This document shows positions 9,049 through 20,852 of a DNA stretch of 25,517 nt, one piece after another. The notes beneath the pieces were generated by a model. It saw only the letters and a list, made by a program, of their open reading frames with translations. It was not told the origin of the DNA and ran no database searches. The DNA comes from Collybiopsis luxurians FD-317 M1 (lineage: Eukaryota > Basidiomycota > Agaricomycetes > Agaricales > Omphalotaceae): positions 385,244 to 410,760 of the forward strand of contig KN834782.1 in the NCBI GenBank assembly GCA_000827265.1, read 5' to 3'. The stretch's first letter is position 1. Every line of letters starts with the position of its first letter. The translations under genes were made by a program, and so were the position numbers.

Positions 9049-10635
9049 TCATGCCTTCAAACCTGTCAAAATATCCTTCACAACTGCAAGATCCCTCATT
9101 ACGTCCACTCTCCAGCTGCTTACGGCAAGTCGAGCAGCCTTTTGGCCATTCCATGTGGTGCCACTAACATACATACACCTCGTCTCGTTGATTTTCTGAA
9201 CAAGAACATCATTCAACTTGGCATGCTTTGCTCTGAACAATACGATGATGTGTGTGCTGTCCAGTGATGCCTCTTGAGACGGAAGCAACTCATATCCTTC
9301 TGAAATTTTGATGAAATCAGCAATGCCCCGGGCAAGGCGTACCATTCGGGACAACATTTCAACTATTCCCTCTCTTCCTTCGCTTAAAAGAGTGGCGTAG
9401 ACTGGTAGTGCTCGAAAACGCCGGGAATTCTCAATCCCGATATTTAATGGGCTGAGGATTTGAGTGGTCTGTGACGATAGGTAGGCAGCATTCAAATTTG
9501 AGAAGACTTGAGTTTGAATGGATGATGATCGGCAGAAGAAGATCCCTGTATCGTAAGGCTTCATTGAATGAGGATGAGCTCAATGGACGATTCTGTTGAA
9601 AGGACCACTCACAACATTCAACATCTTATGACCGTCAACAGTGATGCTATCGGCTAGTTCTAACCCAGCGGATTGGGCATGAAGGTACGAGAATTCTTCA
9701 GTCTTCGGGAGTGCACGAGCGAATGCACCAAAGGCTATAAAAGTTTCAAAAGAAGACTTTTTGACGATTCCTCAGCACTCACCTCCATCGACGTGAATCC
9801 AGGCTTTATGACGATCAGCCAGGTTTCTGAGCTTGCGCATTTCAACAGCATTCGTTGCAAATCTTCCAGTGTTGACTTCTCCTGCACTCACAGCGATGAT
9901 GCTGGCGACACCATCCTTAGCCAACTCATCCTCAACGGCGTCAATATCAAGCCGCCAAGGCTCCTCCTTGCTGACAGGGAGCTCCTTGATAGATGAATGA
10001 CCGAGCCCCACCACGCTGGCTGCCTTAGTCAGCGAGCTATGTCCCATACTGGTAAGAATTTGAAGTTGTCGCACTCCTGCTGATTGACACGCAGCCAGTA
10101 TTCCTACCTCTGCAACAGTGTTTCTTGCGTTCTCGGGTTGTAGACGCATGGCAATAACCGCCTCCCGACCACAGGCAAGTCCCATGATATTACTCGCAGT
10201 AGCACCAGTCGTAAATGTCCGACCAGGCCAATCTTCCGGAACACCGAGATCCAGTAAAGATACCAACATTTTCAGCGCTGCATCTTCGACCACCGTGCTT
10301 GCGGTTTCATTTGGTAGATGCATTTGGACATTTTGGTCCAGTGCAGAAACGATGTTGTCAGCTGCTTCCGCAATGGGTAGGGTTCCTCCTGTGACAAATC
10401 CAAAGTAACGACTGCTCAGAGCCTGCCCGTTCAGAGCCGGCAGGATAGTAGTCAGCAAATAGTCCAAAGTTGCATCCGGTCCATGTGCTGCGAGATAGCC
10501 GACGTTGCCGAACTGTGGAATCGATGCTATGGCGGCGGCGAGAGATTCGGAGTGTGGAAGTGTACTATCATCGCGACTCGCAAGTGCGTTTCGGAGACGG
10601 GAGTAAGCTTGCTCTATGAAGCGGGAGTCAGCCAT
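9049..10635 (-). CDS. Group II PLP-dependent amino-acid decarboxylase
   Basis: Exons 9783-10635, 9613-9734 and 9049-9558 (introns of 48 and 54 nt, all GTGAGT donors) give 494 aa, the usual length for the aromatic-amino-acid/glutamate decarboxylase fold. It should remove the alpha-carboxylate of an amino acid; the substrate cannot be read from sequence. Visible cofactor features: FTTGATASN (141-149) for the phosphate, His199 in SMGHSS as the ring-stacking residue, AGEVNTGRFA (251-260), the WIHVDGAFG segment with Asp283 for the pyridine nitrogen, and Lys321 in VDGHKMLNVPYDTG as the Schiff-base lysine, which is recreated only by splicing exons 2 and 3. The C-terminal small domain ends KDILTGLKA. 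No signal peptide or membrane segment, so probably cytosolic. The next element downstream is an unrelated proline dehydrogenase fragment, so there is no operon-like logic. Nothing looks broken. Confidence 0.93.
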
Positions 10636-11419
10636 AGTGGTGGGAAAGATTCAAGAGTGCTTAGATTCAGGGGCGCAGCACTTCTTTAACGCTTTAACCC
10701 GGGTTTGGGCCCTCTGTAGATCCGGCACATTCTCATATACTTGAGCGACGATGATAGAAGAACCAGGAAAGCCGGGATGTATCCTGACCTGAACCGAGTC
10801 AGACCCAGACCTGTAACAATTCCCTTAAGCACGCAAACCAACATCAAATTTTCAGATTCACGGCTTCACTGAGTATTTGTAAGTCGGGACGAGCCGAAAG
10901 ATAGCTGAGGCCGTTAAGACTTTCAGTTTCAGTGATGTTTTGCGATTTATTAGATCTCCTTGTTTGTTAACTGACCTAAGTTGGAACTAGGTATGTCGGG
11001 CTATTTAGCAACTAAGCAATTTTAGCTAGAGAGTTCAACCAGTGGATGGCGGGCCGGTCCATCGCGGTCTGGCGACGGCCCTTCGGCACTGGAACGGCAG
11101 ACCGGAAGTTTCAGCGGCGCTGCAATGTCCGTTTCGAGTAGGATATACCCCGTAAATGAGTTGCAAAGCTCCTCTTTGGTCGCAAATTAGACCAAAATCC
11201 CCGTGCCAATGCCCTTGGACGATAACTGAAGATCGAAATCTGGGAATATATACATACACCCTTTCTCCATCTTTAAGCAGGATCAAGCCAAAAATGCGAC
11301 GAGTAACTGGTATAAGATGGATTAAAATGCGCTATCCCAGAGTTTACGGCGGCGATATACGATGTCAGATATTGCTACAGCTAGAATATTACCTCAATAA
11401 TTACGGTATTTCACCTCGC
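10636..11419. other. Intergenic; decarboxylase promoter and 3' flank of the large gene
   Basis: This holds the promoter of the decarboxylase (reading left from 10635) and the 3' end of the 16-exon gene (ending 11420). I find no convincing TATA box or gene. The only distinct structure is the inverted repeat at 11039-11092. Confidence 0.5.
11039..11092. repeat. Two-step GC-rich inverted repeat
   Basis: CCAGTG (11039-11044) pairs with CACTGG (11087-11092), and inside it GGGCCG (11051-11056) pairs with CGGCCC (11076-11081). The internal spacers are 6 and 5 nt and the central loop is 19 nt. It is markedly more GC-rich than its flanks. It lies 328 nt past the stop of the large minus-strand gene, so it might fold in a long 3' UTR or be a remnant of a small non-autonomous element. 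Confidence 0.65.
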
Positions 11420-14400
11420 CTATGCATTATCGAACGGAGAAAACGTCGTTTTCTTCCCATTGAATATTCCTTTTATAAACTCCAGTGCCATTCTGCGTTT
11501 ACTCGTACTACTGTCTTCACCCTGACTGCCGCCAATAGGACCAAAATACCAAGGTGGCGCTGATTGCCCATCAAATGGAATATAGGGTCCATACACTCGC
11601 AAGATTGGATGATTGACGCTGTGCGTATGTGACTCGTTTTCCTGTTGTACTTCGTCACCTGTAACGGGGCTAGCTTTTGCAGGTGGAATGGGGCGATCGC
11701 GAAGTTCACAGTCGGCACAAGCGACGACATATTTTTGCCTAGTCGGGTCGGCTAGAATGAATTTGGTTTAGAATTCCAAAAATCAAAATTTTACATTCTT
11801 TGTAATGAAACTTACAACAAACCACGCAGCTCCAGTATGTCTCTATCATGAGGTCGACTGTCCTATTGCACGAAACACATCGTGGCTGGATCAAAATTGT
11901 ATCTTCGACTGAAAATCGGCTCTCTGGGTCCATTTTCTCCGATTCGCCCACAGCCGTTTCATCCGTAGCTGAATTAGCATTTTGAGAAGCTGCCGACACA
12001 GTACGTGATCGGGGTAATCCTAGCCAGGCCACAGTCGGAGAACTTGCATGTCGTCTGTGTTGGCTGCGATGGCCTGATCTAGATGAGGGGGAACGCAATG
12101 CGTTCAGCGAAAAGCGTACTCGCTTGGGCCCGGGAAAATCGGAACGATCGGAAACGCTGCTCGATTCGGAGTTGGGGTTCAATGGCCCGCGCATTGGCGG
12201 TGATGCAGCAAGTGGAATTACAGGTGGCTCAAGCGCTGGAGTAAATGGTGGATCGCCAGGTTGAGGTACAGACATAGAGGGGTATAATGATGGTCGGGCA
12301 CAGAGCGCCCAGATGCGGTTTGATAAGTGGAGCGTATCTCTCGGGTGGTTGAAGCACCTCATTTTGAGGTAGGAGTGCTTGAATATTTCCTCTTTGTCAT
12401 GCTCATGTCGGCAATTGGAGCAGAACTCGATTGAGGATCCATCGGAGTTTGATGAACAGGTGTAACAGTAGTAACGACTTCCCAGAATGACGCCATGGCA
12501 AATGGAGCAGAAACAGCCGCTGAAAAAAACAATGAGCAATCTATTCACCAAGAGAAAACTTGGAATCTCTCTGACTAGTGTATAGTTCCCCAATCAAATC
12601 GTGTACGAGCGACCGAACGATAAAATCTCCAGTTCCAAGGTGTGACAGTCAAAAGAAGTTTATTGACTTCCTCCCGGTCTCTTGTACTCATTAACTGAGT
12701 ATCTGGAAGCAGATATAAGCATCGGGAAAGTTCCGCTCCCTTCTTTAGTTGAGCTAGCATTTCCCGAACAGTTTCTGTGCGAAAGAGACCTTTTTGTGTG
12801 CACACTTGATGCAGCACGGCGTTGCACGCGAAGCTCCACAGGGATCGTGCCCGTGCAGGATGCCCAGACTCAACAATTCTAGACCTGAAATGATAGGCCC
12901 ATGCAGGCGTTTGACCGAGATAGAAAGCGCCGTGAACCTTTGACTTGTCCGAGGAATATCCCCATTCTCCAGAGATTGTGTATTGAGGAGGTAGCGATCG
13001 CGCAGTCTGGATTAAAAAATATCTGAGTCTTTAACAGTATATAGCTCAATGCGTCACATACCGTGCTCTTGCCGGAGAAATGGCGTACAATACTCAATGT
13101 ACCTCGTAAAAAGATCCTGAATTCTAAATCCTTCTGGTAATCCGGTTTAGCTATTAGGAGCGCGTCCAGAGTACCCTGCTGTCGATGGATCTCTATTGTG
13201 CCACTGATGAAAATGGTCCCTTGAGAGTAGCTACCATTACCCTTGAAAACACCATCCGAAAAGTTCCATGTATGCACTCTGAAATCAATCAGTCCATGGG
13301 CGGAAACGTGATTTTCATCGAACAAATGGCCATTCCAAAATCCCTCTACCCCTGTGATATGGTCTTTCAGCCTGAACGGACGTATCGTTTCTTCTGGTGT
13401 GTCGACGATTCTCGGCGGAGGGTACTTGAGTTGTATAACGGAATCAAAATCCGACATGTTCGCCTCCAACTCTTTGGGGATGTCGTAATCAAGGGCAACG
13501 GGATAGTAGGGATTTTGCCCTTGAAATAAGGCGGAGTACTAGGGAAATCTAGGTCAGTGTATGGTTCATTCCAGTCTCTGATAAACCTTCACCGTGCCAT
13601 AAGCAAATGACTGCAGTCGCTGCTCAACCAAGTACGGCGAACTCAAATCATTCGAGAATAGCCCTGCAAACGTGGTGAGATATGTTGTGATGCAACGTAT
13701 CAAATTTCCGCATACAGTGAAGTACTTGGATTCGGATATAGATTGCATCGAAAATTTGTTGTAACGTTTGCTCAGCCGTAAGGAACTCTTCGCGATCAAA
13801 CACGGAATGCAGTCCGGTACGGATAACCATTAGATGATGCTTCAGTAACAAGTAGATGAGCGGAAGGAGATTCTGTTCACTCATCCAAGATCAGTACAAC
13901 GATATCTCATGGGTTCTATGTGCTCACCCTTTCAATCTGAGACTCTCCAATAATTAAGCGGAGGGTGTCTGGACCATCTATTTCGTAGTTCAAGGCCCGC
14001 AGCTTTTGCTCCATCATGTCTTCCTCTGTCCGTGCATAAGCTGCGATCTTCTCAGCAAGGAGACCATTCGGTTCTTCTGTGTAGGGTTGAACCTGGCAGA
14101 GAATTTGATCAACGATGCTTGACATGGTGAGATAGTGGTCGACGACAGCCCTGTTCGTTGGTAGAAGATCTTCCAAAGATTTATGCATGCCGAGTATTAT
14201 AGCCCCGATCTTTCGTCGATATTGCCAAATTGTAAAATGGCGACCTCGACAGAATAGTTGGCACAGAGATAACATCTTATGAAAAGCACTTACCAGCTGC
14301 CCAGTACGCAAGCCATTGCAAGAAACTGATACAATCAATCAAACCGTTGGAGACTTGTGATATCGACGTTATACGACATACCTCCAATCCTTCGGACGCA

Positions 14401-16802
14401 AGGAAGCGACTTGATTAGCCTCCCAGACGCTAACAAAACCGCTGGCGTCGCCATCGAATACCTCACCCAACGGGATGATATTTCTGATGTTGATATGCTT
14501 CAAAGCCCACTTTTCTGCTGCCCGCTGTTTGGCGACAGAAAAGGCTCGCCTAAGCGCAATTGTTTGATCTTCCGGAGTCGATCCAGGCGAGAGGTGTGTA
14601 AAATAATCATCCAATATGCTGGGGTCGTTCGCTTGAGCCACATAGTAGTCGTGAAGCGTATGTACAAATTCCTGCACCGGCACACCCAATTTCCAGCCCT
14701 GTGCGAACACCGTGTATAAGTAAAAAATCTAAATGTACCTTTATTTCGACTGTACCATTTCTTTCCATATCTCTCGCAGTTCCTGATTGTATTATTTCGC
14801 ATATGAGAGTCCAACGGTCGATGCCAAATATGCTTACCGGATCATGAATTCTATTGTGAGGGCCTTTATGTACCTCATCAACGATCCTGTTGCCCTGGCG
14901 AACGACTGTGTCTTCAATTTGCTGCAACTGCCGTCGCTGTTCATCCAACTTTCTCCGAAAAACCACCATGTTCTTCTTTAGGTCGCTATCAATGTCAACT
15001 TGTAACTCTTCCTTCAAATCGTTGATGACGTGTTGCGGAGGATCTGACCGACTCAATCGTTCGGTCGTTGGACTCCCATCGGCGCTTTCCGCATCTTGTG
15101 TGCGCGAGGCGTAATGCTTTGCAGAAACCGCACTATATGATCTCGAAGATTGTTCTCTCGGAGTGTAGTCGGGATACCCTTGTGACCCATACCTATAACC
15201 TGGACGAGAGTATGCGTAAGAGCCTGGGGGTGGGAGCGGAGTGGGAATAGACGTAGAAGGGTAATAGTTTGGCTGAGGAGAGGCCGGTCGACTGACACGT
15301 GAGGTAGGAATTGCGTAGTAATTAGGTTGTGTCGGGATGGGTGGCGGCGGTGGTATATGGCTTTCGCTTCTGCGACGGGACCTCGAGGGACTTGGGTTGA
15401 TGGTGTAGGAAGGAGACGGCCGAATTTGTGAATATTCTGCCTGGTTAGAAGCCATGCTTCGAGCTCGCACAGAATAGTGCGGGCTAGGATTGACACCAGG
15501 ATATTGTTGATTGGGAATAGCCGCCTCCTCTGGTGGAGGATCGGAACTGAAGTCATTTAGGTTCTATGAGTATCATCCAACGTTTACGATCTCACTCACC
15601 CATACGAATCGACCTTAATCAACTCACTCAACGCAGAATCATCCTGAGCACATTTTTCCAGCCCTCCTTTTTCCTCGATAACTTTCCATAGCTCTTGTTC
15701 GAGCGGACTCTGCGTACGCAGTTTCTCAAAAATAAACCGGATCGACTCATGAATCGATTCCAAAACCTCTTGATTCTTCTCCAGGACAGAGAAAGCTGAG
15801 TGAATTTTGTGAGCGGTGAACATGCTCAAGGCTGTGTGCAGCTCGGTACGTCGGTCAACAAAAGTATCGATGTATCCGGCAAATCGACCTTCGTAGATTG
15901 GACTTTTGAGAAGCTTGACTAATGATGAAAATGGACATGAGGGATGAAACTCAGGTAAGATGGCAAGGGATAATACATACCAAGTAATCGTTTTTTCGAA
16001 TAGGTATCGCAGAGATTTGCACAAGACCAGATATCATCCGAGATTCGGGTACAAAGCTTCTTCAAACTTTCCGCAACCGTGAATCCTCGATTTGGCTCTT
16101 TCTGGTCAGGAGAGATGACTCGAAGTCTTTGAGATTATGCAGGGTTCTATATAAGCCGACAGTTTGATTATCTTCGCTTTCGTGCACTCACTGTACGAAT
16201 ATTTCCATCATATCTTGCATCTTGACTTGCAAAACCAATACCTTTTGATCGTTATCCCGGCGTTTAAGCTCCAGGGCGACCACTGCCTTAAATGCCAGTA
16301 CTACGACGTCTATTTCCGGACCGAGTAAATCTCGTGAAAACTAGTGAGTACACCCGACAAACCTATAACAGGATGTATCTTTCGCACGTCGTCAAGGATA
16401 TCCATCAAGACTTGACTGGATGTAGCAAAATCCTGAATTTTTTCTTCGATAGCTTTCACCTCTGCAGACGAAGCCAGTCTTTGTTTAGTTTTGGAAATGG
16501 CATCTTGGTTGTTGGATTTAAAATCTGAAGCCGCTTGATAGGCAGCGGTAATATCTCCAGTACGATCTTTGAAATGTTGTGCTTCAGTTTCAGTTGCTTT
16601 TAACAATCAGACGCGCAATGCGCAACTTCGGACGCGCTTACAATGGCGCGCCGAGCATGGATAAGTAACAAGTAAATGTTAACCTACCTTGCGACGATTC
16701 CTGTTCGCGAGACTTTGTGGTCCCCTTCTGAGTTTTGGCACGTTCAGATGCCCCTCTGCGATTTTGACTGACAGAATGACCTGTACTGGGGTTTGAAGGC
16801 AT
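11420..16802 (-). CDS. 1,503-aa EF-hand, double zinc-cluster multidomain protein
   Basis: Sixteen exons keep phase throughout: 16688-16802, 16363-16596, 16192-16309, 15981-16126, 15600-15918, 14838-15546, 14756-14782, 14382-14698, 14294-14325, 13928-14244, 13716-13872, 13587-13663, 13062-13538, 12576-13006, 11816-12519, 11420-11751. Domains: basic Ser-rich start; helical block (about 40-300) with LAFKAVVALELKRRDNDQ, like fungal STAND-protein N-termini; Pro/Ser/Tyr-rich linker (about 311-480); coiled coil (483-540); EF-hand loop DGDASGFVSVWE (638-649) with Asp638, Asp640, Ser642 and Glu649, so it should bind calcium; helices to about 856; Gly-rich beta domain (about 870-1065) ending in GEWGYSSDKSKVHGAF; ZZ-like cluster with Cys1163, Cys1166, Cys1177, Cys1180, FCSNC and later His; a Ser/Arg-rich spacer; second cluster Cys1373/1376, 1390/1393, 1405/1408. 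I recognise this as an Agaricomycete family, function unknown; calcium-responsive scaffold is inference. Weakest junctions: donor GTCAGA after 12576 and the intron at 13539-13586. Confidence 0.85.
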
Positions 16803-18003
16803 GAGAAGATGGGTGTCAGGTTCGCGACTGTCCTTTTATAGGGCCGAGGCGGTGAGATTTTGATTTCTATTCAACCCGAGGGATTCAGGTTCATCTAAAT
16901 TGAATTGATTGATGGCTAACCGAGCCTCCTGGGGACATGCTTGCAAGGACTCGCAGGTCATCGCGACCACATACTGAAGGTCAGCAGAGTCACAGCCTTC
17001 TTATCTCAGGTGGTAGAGCGTTCAACTCGTATGGAAGGCAATGGAAAGGTCGCTAGCTCTGAATCGAATCTGGTGGGAGGCATGAACGGGTTTACGACAT
17101 CACTTTTTCCTCTCCCAGTTTCTCTAAATGATTCGAGACAAACTCACATCCACATGCTTTCAAACTTCCCCAAAATCCTATATGCAGCAACCAGTACCTC
17201 GAGCAGAGTGGTCTATGAGTGAAAGTATACCTCGTGGATGATAATTCTCAATTCAGTGTCATACGTTAGGGGTGAGCCGCAGGCAGTAAGGACCTAACCG
17301 CGGCCGTTTCGCTACTGAGCACATATACCAAATACAACTCAATTATCCGATAGCAAGGGAAATATGGAATGTTGTGTAGGATTGAGCCACGACATTCATA
17401 ATTCCTGACGTCGTGACCGTATAAACCGCCCTTGAACGGAATCAGCATCCGCAAGCGATGTTTCGGGCGCTCTAAAGCGGATGAATACGAATCGTATCGT
17501 AGCCCAAAGCGACGAAGATGCACCGGAAAGGGTAATTGACAGTCCAACTCCAGACGGGCACTGTAGCGAGAAGGAAAGCTTACTCATCACAAGCACAACG
17601 CCGTGCGGCGTAGACGATTTCGCCGATTCTTTGGAGTGGAAGATGCTAAAGCTGAGGTAGAATCATAGACCTAGAAAGCCTTGATGACCGTCATTGCCGG
17701 CATAGCCTACTAGCAGGAAATGGTAAACGATGAACGTTTCATGATCCAGACGCCAAGGGCAAATTCCAGAGCACAGATTAAAAACGCCGCTGAAGCGTAC
17801 TAGAGAAGCTTACGAGGTAGCGTCTGAAGCTAAACACAATATCAAAGGCACAATATCAGGATAAATAGACAATGGACGGCGAGATAGAATACATAGAAGT
17901 TACAAAACAACAATCAATAAAGATAGAGGAACTCAGTTGGACGCTAGGAGCGGAAAATTAGTAATTGCGAAAGATGAGAAACGTTAGGCACTCACCAGCA
18001 GCT
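16803..18003. other. Intergenic; promoter side of the large gene and 3' flank of histone H4
   Basis: Apart from the tRNA-Thr-like element there is no supported gene. Short open frames between 16,941 and 17,600 have no motifs. The part from about 17,600 to 17,980 contains TGATGA and CTGA strings that could suggest a C/D snoRNA, but without a terminal stem the case fails. Confidence 0.45.
16995..17082 (+). tRNA. tRNA-Thr (CGT)-like gene, probably a degenerate copy
   Basis: A 7-bp acceptor (GCCTTCT with GGGAGGC, two G-T pairs) is followed by discriminator A17082. The D arm reads ATCTCAGGTGGTAGAGCG with one mismatch. The loop CTCGTA carries anticodon CGT with T33 and A37, and after a possible ~9-nt intron the 3' stem TGGAA is followed by AGGTCGC, the typical tRNA-Thr variable region. 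The T arm is abnormal: ATCGAAT is present, but its flanks (CTAG and CTGG) are separated from it by extra bases and pair only weakly. The anticodon stem has a mismatch too. Similarity is high enough to call the origin but not the activity. Confidence 0.6.
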
Positions 18004-18470
<467 letters not shown>

Positions 18471-19168
18471 TTGGATAAGTCTTGAGGTAAAGTCGTTAAC
18501 TTGAGATGGTGGTGGTTGTGAATGAAGCCGATATGGTGGGAAAGATGAACGGATTGGGAAGAACAGGGCTATGGGCCAAATAGAGCCAAACTTCACGAAC
18601 GCGTCAGCACGTGATGTGCAGCTAGGGGTTCCCTTTTGTACGCGTTACAGACTGTCAAATTGAAGGATCGATGGGAGACTTCAGGGTTTTTTGTTTCCGC
18701 GAAACCAAACATAATCTCTCTGCCAAAGGATTCTTTGGATTACACTGTCAAAATAGGCTTAATTCTACCCGATGCTTATAACGTTGGCGTTTTACAATAG
18801 TACGCTCCATCCTTTGAACTATAAAAGACATACCAGCTAAGAGGTTGAGCATCTACATGAAAACAAGGTAGGCTCGTCAGTTCGGACATTTGAAAAATCC
18901 ACATACCGGAAATGGTCCAATTCCCTCGTGCAGTTACTATATGTTGGAAAGCATGTTCTTGTTCTGCATTGTTATAAACAGAGTCAATCATAGATACCGT
19001 AGAAAGAAGGGAAAAGTACAACAGCTTGAGCTGGTAAATTCCAGCCGAAAATGCACAATTCAGCCAGCTTTTTTGTGCTCATTTCAAAGGCTAGAGCAAC
19101 GCAAAACAAGTCTACACTTTCTGACATTGCACCAAGACTTGAGACTCGAATCCCAGTGACGTTTCTAT
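18471..19168. other. Histone H4 promoter region and 3' flank of the HNH gene
   Basis: No supported gene. On the minus strand a CCAAT motif (plus-strand ATTGG near 18553) lies roughly 85 bp upstream of the H4 start codon. Open frames between 18,776 and 19,187 on the minus strand overlap the 3' end of the HNH gene and look like 3' UTR. Confidence 0.45.
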
Positions 19169-20534
19169 TCATAAAGTGTTCCTCCATTCCTCAATATCCG
19201 CAAAGCTGTCTCTAGGCCCTCCCCGTTGAGAATACTCCTCTGTATCCAGGTCAAATGTCTCATCTATGTCAGGGTCATACCACGGCGAGATCATTTTAAC
19301 AACATCCAGGGGATCGTAGACTTCAAAAACTGCCCGATTTGTCCAAGATGGATTATCCTTTGGCACTCCTGGCTTATCATGCCGTTCATCCTTCCTAAGA
19401 TTCCGCTGTTTCGCCCGCTCATCTCGGACCTTCGGGTCTGTGGTTACAGACCGATCAAAGGAGGAGGTGGCCTTGGCAGGACGAGAGGGAGGAATACGCC
19501 TTTCAAGCCCCTTACCCCACTTTACAAGAGCAGACGCACCGTAGCGATAGTGGAGCAGGAAGGCAGAAGGACGAAGTAATGGATCGTGATATGGTTTGAA
19601 TGCAGCGTCGGTGTTGTTCGGCATGTAGTCGGTCTCAAACGCAGGATCGTCATCCAGATACTGGAGAGTATACCGGACATCACTGGGATAAGATGCGCTA
19701 TTGAGACTCCGGGAGGGTGCAGGCGGTACATCGTTCATATCAAGAATATGATTTGGGGTCTGTTAAGGGATGAGTATTGAGCATTGGGAGAGAAGCAAAG
19801 ATATGACCTTTAAGACACCGCAAATATTCTGATCGAGTAGCGGGTGAAGTCGGACTTCACCACAGAACCCATTTCTAGGGTCATCTATATCACTTAAATC
19901 TTGTACACCTTCACCGTCCTCGAAATCTCTACGCATGGCGATGAGATGTAGCAACCACTATAACGTACAGTTAGTGAAGGAGATCGCTCCACGACACAAA
20001 CCTTTGCATACTGGAGTTCCTCTCGCATGGGCTACAATATGCATTACTTGCGTGAACAACTTTGAGGTGCTATTGAAGAGGGATACCGCGTCTCGCGCCA
20101 TTATCGGATCAGCAAAGGAGTTTAGGCAAGAAGACTCGCTCCCGCCGTCCCGGATACGTTGCCAGACCACCTCAACGTCAGCTCGACGCTTGGCAAGATC
20201 CTGGGCAGTAATTTCCATGGCTGAAGGCAATGCTGAGGAAGGGGAATGAAGCAGTAACAGATTTGGATCACCCACAGTAGTGAAAGATATAAATGCCACG
20301 ATCTTCGAGTGGTGCGTCATCGGCAAGTAACGTACTAGGTGAGTGAACGATAGCACCGTCAAGAGCGAGGATGGCGTAGGCGAGAAAACGAAGATATTTG
20401 CAAGGCTTCAGACATAACTTTTGGATCCGCTCTAGAGGTATTTCTAGAAAGAGTGCATCCGGATCGTCTGGAGAGGATTCGAGGAATAACCAGACGTGAC
20501 CGGGGGGAGGAGAATCTGGCGAGGAAGACATCAT
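19169..20534 (-). CDS. HNH-endonuclease-like protein (basidiomycete family)
   Basis: Exons 20276-20534, 20012-20232, 19808-19957 and 19169-19759 give 406 aa. The N-terminal half has a beta/alpha module (PLERIQKLCLKPCKYLRF, 34-50). Residues 149-160 read VMHIVAHARGTP, matching the His of an HNH_2-type nuclease core, and DIDDPRNG (183-190) supplies the conserved Asn. The stretch LKTPNHILDMNDVPP, then YMPNNTDAAFKP and LLHYRYGASALVKWGKG, is the C-terminal signature I know from a large uncharacterised basidiomycete HNH family. The Cys normally seen before the His in that family seems replaced (AVSLFNSTS, 135-143), so metal binding may be lost. The third exon start depends on donor GTATGC at 20006-20011, chosen because it keeps the HNH segment intact. 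It diverges from the + strand gene at 20853. Biological role unknown. Confidence 0.75.
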
Positions 20535-20852
20535 AGTGGTAACAGTCAAGTCACGAATTTGTCACGAGATGTGTAGCTAGCTTTCTCTCGCGCGCGCGTC
20601 GTGAAGTCCTTTTGCAAGTGTTATGCTTATTTACTGTCAAAAGATCCACGGGAAAGTCATTCATGGACTTTGTCATCGCGAAACTCAACATACTCCTTTG
20701 TGAAAAGGTTCTGTGGATTACGCAGAAACAAAGAACCCTTTCATCAAGAAGCGTTTTCGTAAACATAAAGGCAGCGTTTTTCTGACGTCGATTTAAACGT
20801 GCACTCTTCTACCCAGTTACCTCCACTCTGCCACTCTACTTGAATATTGACT
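20535..20852. promoter_or_regulatory. Shared divergent promoter region (318 bp)
   Basis: It separates the start codons of the HNH-like gene (minus) and the small membrane protein (+). It contains an alternating GC run (CGCGCGCG near 20588-20597) and a TGACGTC core near 20783-20789, a partial CRE-type bZIP site about 65 bp before the + strand ATG. No clear TATA box was found on either side. Regulation is inferred only from these motifs. Confidence 0.5.

Noticed and set aside
17670..17800. Possible C/D-box snoRNA
   Set aside because: TGATGA and CTGA strings occur, but there is no terminal stem and the spacing and C'/D' boxes are unconvincing.
18984..19187. Minus-strand frame with a vague likeness to a pyridine-nucleotide oxidoreductase dimerisation domain
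   Set aside because: The likeness is only a Gly/Ala/Leu pattern. The frame overlaps the 3' end of the HNH gene and has no upstream exons.
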